Below, piece by piece: positions 52,620-57,254 of a stretch of 57,254 bases of DNA. The stretch comes from Hoeflea sp. BAL378 (GTDB taxonomy: Bacteria > Pseudomonadota > Alphaproteobacteria > Rhizobiales > Rhizobiaceae). Within the stretch, counting starts at the first letter, position 1; each line of letters starts with the position of its first letter. A program made the translations under genes and the position numbers. The notes under the pieces are model-generated. The model was not told the origin of the DNA. It made no database searches and worked only from the letters and a program-made list of their open reading frames with translations. Where the stretch lies: positions 1 to 57,254 of the forward strand of contig NZ_JRJG01000065.1 in NCBI RefSeq assembly GCF_000759435.1, in the 5' to 3' direction.

Positions 52620-53858
52620 TCAGTCGTCGAACCGGTCGGCCTCGCCGCCGCCCTTGCGGAACGGGCCGTGCTCGGTCAGCATCCGGCCGATCTCGGCGAC
52701 GTCGCGGCGCTCGCGCTCGAGATAATCGGCGACCGCCCGCCTCAGCCCCGGATGATCGATGTAATGCGCCGAATGGGTGGTGGCCGGCAAATAGCCGCGC
52801 GCAAGCTTGTGCTCACCCTGCGCTCCCGCCTCGACGCGGGCCAGGCCCTTGGCGATGGCGAAATCGATCGCCTGATGGTAGCAGACCTCGAAATGCAGGA
52901 ACGGGTGATCCTCGACGCAGCCCCAGTGCCGGCCATAGAGGCAGTCGCCGCCGATGAAGTTGATCGCGCCCGCGACGTACCGCCCCTCGCGCCGCGCCAT
53001 CACCAGGAGTACGTCCTCGGCCATGCGCTCGCCGATCAGCGAGAAGAACGCGCGGGTGAGATAGGGCCGTCCCCATTTGCGCCCACCGGTGTCGATGTAG
53101 AATTCGTAGAAGATGTCCCAGACCGCCTCGGTCAGGTCGCTGCCCGTCAGCCATTCGATGCTGATGCCGTTCTCGAGCGCCGCCTTGCGCTCCTTCCTCA
53201 GTTGCTTGCGCTTGCGCGAGGCGAGCGTGTCGAGAAAATCCTCATAGCCGCCATAGCCGGGATTGTGGAAATGGAACTGCTGGTCGGTGCGGTGCAGGTA
53301 GCCTTCGGCCTCGAAATCCGCGATCTCGCTCTCGGGCACGAAGGTCGCGTGCACCGAGGACAGGCCGAGCTGCGTGCACAGCGCCCGCCCGCCCGCCGCC
53401 AGCGCCCGCCGCCGCGCCGTGTCGCCGGGGCCGGGCCGCACCATCAGCCGCGGACCGGTTGCGGGCGTGAACGGCGCCGAGCACTGCAGCTTCGGATAAT
53501 AGCGTCCGCCGGCGCGGGTGAACGCGTCCGCCCAGGCGTGGTCGAACACGTATTCGCCCATCGAGTGGCTCTTGATATAGGCCGGCATCGCGCCTTCGAG
53601 CGAGCCGTCGGGCGCCCTGAGCACGATGTGCCGCGGCAGCCATCCGGTCTCCGCCGAGACCGATCCGGACTCCTCGAGCGACGACAGAAAAGCGTGACTT
53701 ACGAAGGGGTTGTAGAAAGGTCCTGACTCAATTCGCGATGTGCTTGATTCACTTCCTGAAGCGCGCGCGGCGCCGCCCAGCACGCTCCAGTCCGCGGCCG
53801 TGACCGCCGCCATGCCCTCGATGGTCGACAGCGTGTGTTCTGTTTGGTCAGCCTTCAT
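52620..53858 (-). CDS. GNAT/FemAB-like N-acyltransferase (DUF482)
   Basis: The 412-residue protein belongs to the peptidogalycan biosynthesis-like acyltransferases (COG3146/DUF482). Signatures are NPFVSHAFLSSLEESGSV, MPAYIKSHSMGEYVFDHAWADAFTRAGGRYYPKLQ, KRKQLRKERKAAL, INFIGGDCLYGRHWGCVEDHPFLHFEVCYHQAIDFAIAKG and GAQGEHKLARGYLP. Acceptor and acyl donor are unknown. The first 40 residues are variable. It lies 78 bases after the GDPD gene. Confidence 0.9.
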   Translation of the reverse strand: MKADQTEHTLSTIEGMAAVTAADWSVLGGAARASGSESSTSRIESGPFYNPFVSHAFLSSLEESGSVSAETGWLPRHIVLRAPDGSLEGAMPAYIKSHSMGEYVFDHAWADAFTRAGGRYYPKLQCSAPFTPATGPRLMVRPGPGDTARRRALAAGGRALCTQLGLSSVHATFVPESEIADFEAEGYLHRTDQQFHFHNPGYGGYEDFLDTLASRKRKQLRKERKAALENGISIEWLTGSDLTEAVWDIFYEFYIDTGGRKWGRPYLTRAFFSLIGERMAEDVLLVMARREGRYVAGAINFIGGDCLYGRHWGCVEDHPFLHFEVCYHQAIDFAIAKGLARVEAGAQGEHKLARGYLPATTHSAHYIDHPGLRRAVADYLERERRDVAEIGRMLTEHGPFRKGGGEADRFDD

Positions 53859-53936
53859 GAGATCCCGTCCAGCGCCTCGATCGTGTCCGCGGACACCGTG
53901 TCCTTCAACCTATGAACGCCACGCCGAATGGCAAGG

Positions 53937-54674
53937 TCAGTCGTCCGCGGTGGTGTCCGGATCGAAGCCCTCGAACGTCATCTGGTCGGCATGCAGGCGC
54001 GTGATTTCCCGCGCCGGCTGGTCCCGCACCGTCCAGGTGATGACCGGGATTCCCTGCCTGTGCAGGCCGTCGACGAAGACGTTGGGCAGGTGGTGCACGC
54101 AGTAGGAAATGAAGTCGAGCCCCAGTTGCATGGCGTCCTCATGGGCGAAGAAGGTCTCGGGCTTGACCCCTTCCGCGGTCAGGCCGAGCGGGCAGGTGGC
54201 GCCGCTGGCCTTGAGGTCGCGCAGCAGCCGGTCGTCGAAGCTCATAAGCGCCACCGGCCCGTCATAGTCGGCGAGGCACTCGACCACCGCGTCGGCGAAG
54301 CCGTCGTCCTCGCCCGGCCGGCCCTTGAGTTCGATCACCAGCGGCACCCGGCCCTTGACGAGCTTGAACAGCGCCGGCAGCGACATCACGCCGTCGGCGG
54401 TGCCGCCGACCCGGAGCTGCGCCAGTTCCTGCGAGGTCCGCTCCCGCACGTCGCCCTTGAGCCCGCAGAGCCGCTCGAGATCGTCGTCGTGGAACACCAC
54501 GGGCACGCCGTCGGTGGCGATATGGATGTCGCATTCGATCGCGTAATTGGCCTCGATCGCCCGGACGAACGCGCTCCTGGTGTTCTCCCAGATGGTCCGG
54601 TTCATGTCGTGATAGCCGCGATGGGCGATGGGGCGGGCGGTGAGCCAGCTCAGATCCTTGGGGGCTTCGCTCAT
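53937..54674 (-). CDS. Glycerophosphodiester phosphodiesterase
   Basis: The 245-residue cytoplasmic protein (MSEAPKDLSWLTARPIAHRGYHDM) has the GDPD motifs: HRG near residue 19, ENTRSAFVRAIEANYAIECDIHIATDG with the metal-binding Glu/Asp, and the second His in VFHDDDLERL. It should release glycerol 3-phosphate from glycerophosphodiesters (UgpQ-like). ATG 54674 follows the RidA gene stop by 7 bases. Confidence 0.92.
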   Translation of the reverse strand: MSEAPKDLSWLTARPIAHRGYHDMNRTIWENTRSAFVRAIEANYAIECDIHIATDGVPVVFHDDDLERLCGLKGDVRERTSQELAQLRVGGTADGVMSLPALFKLVKGRVPLVIELKGRPGEDDGFADAVVECLADYDGPVALMSFDDRLLRDLKASGATCPLGLTAEGVKPETFFAHEDAMQLGLDFISYCVHHLPNVFVDGLHRQGIPVITWTVRDQPAREITRLHADQMTFEGFDPDTTADD

Positions 54675-54681
54675 GGTCTCG

Positions 54682-55149
54682 TCACCGGATCTCGATGATG
54701 GCGTCGATCTCGACGGCGGCGTTGAGCGGCAGGCAGGCCATGCCGACGGCGGCGCGGGCATGCTTGCCGCGTTCGCCCAGCAGCTCGGCGATCAGGTTCG
54801 AGGCGCCGTTGATGACCAGGTGCTGGTCGGTGAAGGCCGGGTCGGAGGCGACGAAGCCGTTGAGCTTGACCACCCGGACGATCCGCTCGAGGTCGCCGCC
54901 GAGCGCCGCCTTGGCCTGCGACAGGATGTTGATGGCGCAGAGTTCCGCCGCCCGTTGCGCGGCGGCGACGTCGACATCGCGGCCGACCAGGCCCTTGACG
55001 GCCAGCGCGCCGCCCTCCATCGGCAGTTGCCCCGACACGTAGAGAAGCGATCCGGAGATCACATAGGCCACGTAGTTGGCGGCGGGTGCCGCGGCCTGGG
55101 GCAGGGTGATGTTGCGGGCGGACAGGCGGGACTCAACGCTCTCGGTCAT
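54682..55149 (-). CDS. RidA-family (YjgF/YER057c) protein, divergent subgroup
   Basis: The 155-residue protein has the Rid fold (YVISGSLLYVSGQLPMEGG, RAAELCAINILSQAKAALG, VVKLNGFVASDPAFTDQHLVINGASNLIAELLGE, ARAAVGMACLPLNAAVEIDAIIEI). RidA proper deaminates reactive 2-aminoacrylate using an arginine in the VARLP motif; here that position is Cys (GMACLP), so the typical imine deaminase activity is doubtful. It starts the minus-strand operon and is divergent from eipB across 127 bases. Confidence 0.9.
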   Translation of the reverse strand: MTESVESRLSARNITLPQAAAPAANYVAYVISGSLLYVSGQLPMEGGALAVKGLVGRDVDVAAAQRAAELCAINILSQAKAALGGDLERIVRVVKLNGFVASDPAFTDQHLVINGASNLIAELLGERGKHARAAVGMACLPLNAAVEIDAIIEIR

Positions 55150-55276
55150 GTAGAATGCTCCATATTCGGCTTTGTTAAGCTTGCGGCGGCGAAATCGCGT
55201 TTGTTTGAAGTTCCGCCTCGCTTTTGCTGTCCCCGGTCATATAACATCGCCGAAGGATTCGACAGGAGAAAACCCG

Positions 55277-56119
55277 ATGCGCATGCTTGTTATCGCGTCG
55301 CTGACCGCACTGGCGCTCGCGCCCTCAGCCTTGCCGGCGCTCGCCGGGGCGGGGGCCGTCGGCCGTGTCGGAAGCGAGGCGCTCGCCGCCCACCGCGCCG
55401 TCTACGACCTCACGCTCAAGGACGCCTCCGAGCGCTCCGGCATTTCCGGCATGGTCGGCCGCATGGTCTATGAATTCGGCGGTTCCGCCTGCGATGGCTA
55501 CACCGTCAGCTTCCGTTTCGTCACCGAGATCGCTACCGGCGACGAATCGCGCGTCACCGACCAGCAGACCACCACCTTCGAGGACATCCGCAACCAGACC
55601 TTCAGCTTCGTCACGCGCTCCTTCGTCAACCAGAAGCTCGACCACGAGATCCGCGGGTCCGCGGAAGCCGATGCCGACGGGCTGGAAGTCAAGCTGGAGC
55701 AGCCCGACAAGCTTGAGCTCGACATCGCCGCGGCGCATTTCCCCACCGAGCACATGATCGAGATGATCAGCAAGGCCAAGGGCGGCGAGCGCTTCTACGA
55801 ATCGCGCATCTATGACGGTTCCGACGACGGCGACAAGGCGATGATCACCACCACCATCCTGGGCGCAAAGCAGACCGCCGAAGGCACCGATGCGGAAGCC
55901 AAGAAGGCGGGCGACCTCGCCGACGACGCCTACTGGCCGGTGTCGATGTCCTATTTCGAGGAGAATGCCGAAGGCGACGGCCTGCCGGTCTATTCGATCG
56001 CCTTCAAGCTCTATGAAAACGGCGTCACCCGCGACCTGACCATGGATTACGGCGACTTCGTGCTCGAGGGCCAGTTGGCCCAGCTCGACATGTACGAGCC
56101 CGCGCCCTGCAAGGAGTAG
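55277..56119 (+). CDS. eipB: Cell envelope integrity protein EipB (DUF1849)
   Basis: EipB is a conserved periplasmic beta-spiral protein of Rhizobiales needed for envelope integrity in Brucella. ATG 55277 has AGGAG 8 bases upstream and gives 280 residues: a signal peptide (to about Ala23) and the DUF1849 domain with HRAVYDLTL at its start. Two cysteines, Cys72 (GSACDGY) and Cys278 (APCKE), are positioned to form the disulfide known in Brucella EipB. It ends 19 bases from the convergent LysR gene. Confidence 0.94.
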   Translation: MRMLVIASLTALALAPSALPALAGAGAVGRVGSEALAAHRAVYDLTLKDASERSGISGMVGRMVYEFGGSACDGYTVSFRFVTEIATGDESRVTDQQTTTFEDIRNQTFSFVTRSFVNQKLDHEIRGSAEADADGLEVKLEQPDKLELDIAAAHFPTEHMIEMISKAKGGERFYESRIYDGSDDGDKAMITTTILGAKQTAEGTDAEAKKAGDLADDAYWPVSMSYFEENAEGDGLPVYSIAFKLYENGVTRDLTMDYGDFVLEGQLAQLDMYEPAPCKE

Positions 56120-56138
56120 GCCGCGCGACGCGGCGGCC

Positions 56139-57002
56139 TCAGCGGCCGATCAGATCCGCGATCACCGGATGCGGGAAGTCGCGGCGCACCGTCACCGCGT
56201 AGAAACTCTCGACGATGGCGAGATCGAAATCCGCCGTCTCGAGCAGTCCCGAGGCGATCTCATCCGCCAGCACCACCGCCGGCGCGATGGCGAGGCCCAT
56301 GTCTTCGCGCGCAAGCAGCCGCACCATCGCCATGTCGTCGACATCGGCGGCGATCCGCGGCGTGACGCCGAGCCGCGCCACCAGGCTTTCGAAGCCGGTG
56401 CGGATCGAACTTTCGGTCGGCACGATCAGCGGCTCGTTTTCCAATAGTTCCGCCAGCATGGCGTGGCGCAGCCGGCCGGGCGTGCCGTGAATGCCGACCG
56501 ACTGCTCGGCGATGCGGTGGGCGGTGAAATCGCCGCCCAAGAGGCTCGAGGGCGGCTCGGTGGTCAGCACCACGTCGAGCGCCAGCGATTTCAGCGCGTC
56601 GAGCAACACCGCGGCGCTGCCCGATTTCAGGATCACGTCGACCGTCCGCGCGGCAAGCAGCGGCCGGAGGAAATTGAGCTGGAAGTTCCGCGACAGCGTC
56701 GACAGCGCGCCGACCCGGAGCGGTGGCAGCGTATCTGCGGTGCGGTCGAGCGTGGCGACAAGCTCCTCGCCGGTGCGGAAGATCCGGTCGGCGTGGTCGA
56801 GCACGATGCGCCCGACCTCGGTGAGCTCCAGCCGCCGCCCGGCGCGCTCGAACAGCCGGTGCCCCAGCCGCTCCTCGAGCGTCCGGATCTGGCTCGACAG
56901 CGCCGATTGCGCCAGGTTCACGCGCTCGGCCGTGCGGGTCAGGTTGCCGTCATGGGCGACCTCGCGGAAATAGCGCAGGTGATGGTAATTGAGACTGTCC
57001 AT
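56139..57002 (-). CDS. LysR-family transcriptional regulator
   Basis: The 287-residue protein has the LysR helix-turn-helix (LNYHHLRYFREVAHDGNLTRTAERVNLAQSALSSQIRTLEERLGHRLFER, residues 4-53) and a substrate-binding domain. It is divergent from the SbtA-like permease gene at 57142, a layout in which LysR proteins usually control the neighbour. A palindrome at 57045-57061 lies between them. Confidence 0.93.
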   Translation of the reverse strand: MDSLNYHHLRYFREVAHDGNLTRTAERVNLAQSALSSQIRTLEERLGHRLFERAGRRLELTEVGRIVLDHADRIFRTGEELVATLDRTADTLPPLRVGALSTLSRNFQLNFLRPLLAARTVDVILKSGSAAVLLDALKSLALDVVLTTEPPSSLLGGDFTAHRIAEQSVGIHGTPGRLRHAMLAELLENEPLIVPTESSIRTGFESLVARLGVTPRIAADVDDMAMVRLLAREDMGLAIAPAVVLADEIASGLLETADFDLAIVESFYAVTVRRDFPHPVIADLIGR

Positions 57003-57044
57003 GGCCGATCCCGTGAAAAGGTTGATGCCGGTGCGCCGATGATA

Positions 57045-57097
57045 GTTCGTTTAAAGCGAACGAAAAGACGCAAAACATATATTTTTTATTTTTTGCG
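57045..57097. promoter_or_regulatory. Palindromes between LysR and the SbtA-like gene
   Basis: 57045-57061 is a 17-base palindrome with one mismatched pair (GTTCGTTTAAAGCGAAC), of the T-N11-A sort bound by LysR proteins. A second repeat, CGCAAAA (57069-57075) / TTTTGCG (57091-57097), encloses a very AT-rich core (ATATATTTTTTATT). The promoters of both divergent genes should lie here. Confidence 0.5.
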
Positions 57098-57141
57098 CGA
57101 TGCGGCATATCCCCGGAGCCAACACACCCAGGGGACCGCAC

Positions 57142-57254
57142 ATGGATATTCTGACCCAATTCGCCGACACGCTGCTCGCGCAGTTTCAAAAGCCGACGCT
57201 CGCCTTCCTGATCGGCGGCATGCTGCTGGCCGCGCTGGGCAGCCGGCTCGAAGT
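57142..57254 (+). CDS. SbtA-like sodium-dependent bicarbonate permease, N-terminal part (partial)
   Basis: Only 37 codons are in the window: MDILTQFADTLLAQFQKPTL, then AFLIGGMLLAALGSRLEV. The short amphipathic start followed by KPTLAFLIGGMLLAALGSRLEV is the typical opening of SbtA-family (DUF897) permeases. In cyanobacteria SbtA imports bicarbonate with sodium; the proteobacterial role is less clear. The gene runs off the right end. Confidence 0.75.
   Translation, partial: MDILTQFADTLLAQFQKPTLAFLIGGMLLAALGSRLE

Noticed and set aside
1-57254. CRISPR arrays, insertion sequences, prophage or integrase genes
   Set aside because: No regularly spaced repeats, transposase or integrase motifs, or flanking target duplications were seen in the window.

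Overview
The window is high-GC DNA (roughly 65% by eye) from an alphaproteobacterium, most likely of the order Hyphomicrobiales (Rhizobiales). The evidence is the alphaproteobacterial form of the S10-spc-alpha ribosomal operon, an ATP12-type ATP synthase assembly chaperone, the envelope protein EipB (DUF1849), a phasin, ClpS-ClpA, and several rhizobial protein families (DUF1489, DUF1624, DUF599). Family and genus cannot be fixed from sequence reading alone; the proteins look Rhizobiaceae-like.

Layout. 1-14906 is the translation super-operon, all on the + strand: the 3' end of tuf, then rpsJ-rplC-rplD-rplW-rplB-rpsS-rplV-rpsC-rplP-rpmC-rpsQ, rplN-rplX-rplE-rpsN-rpsH-rplF-rplR-rpsE-rpmD-rplO, secY-adk, and rpsM-rpsK-rpoA-rplQ. 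It is broken by terminator-like hairpins after rplO and rplQ and by several leader hairpins. 14930-15693 is a small unrecognised gene pair of partly lower GC on the minus strand. 15802-26403 holds envelope repair and quality control (msrPQ divergent from a degP-like protease), rarA, a panE-like reductase, a hemG-like flavodoxin with an FNR-type box, the fluoride channel gene crcB, rluC, a HAD phosphatase, atp12 and a lipoprotein.

26416-31434 holds glutathione-dependent formaldehyde detoxification (adhC, fghA), an XRE regulator, lipB, tRNA-Leu(GAG) and an NsrR-like Rrf2 regulator that also carries an FNR-type box. 31619-38965 is mostly accessory: an orphan low-GC gene, mgtE, a MerR regulator, a PilZ protein, an isoprenylcysteine-methyltransferase-like membrane enzyme, a DUF1624 membrane protein, a tightly overlapped DUF599-DUF3253-EamA set, and a 33-residue membrane peptide gene with its own terminator.

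39150-48048 holds sdaA, a DUF1489 gene, a coupled von Willebrand A / membrane J-domain pair, a SPOR-tailed D,D-carboxypeptidase, a phasin with a strong promoter inside a long inverted repeat, and clpS-clpA. 48132-57254 holds azlCD, an unrecognised protein, an FAD oxidoreductase, a SHOCT protein, a minus-strand operon ridA-GDPD-acyltransferase-HIT divergent from eipB, and a LysR gene divergent from the start of an SbtA-like bicarbonate permease.

I see no insertion sequence, prophage, CRISPR array or integrase. Most of the window is ordinary chromosomal core. The best candidates for undescribed biology are the vWA/J-domain pair, the unrecognised pair behind rplQ, the 33-residue peptide gene, and two FNR-type boxes that suggest a low-oxygen/nitric-oxide regulatory link.
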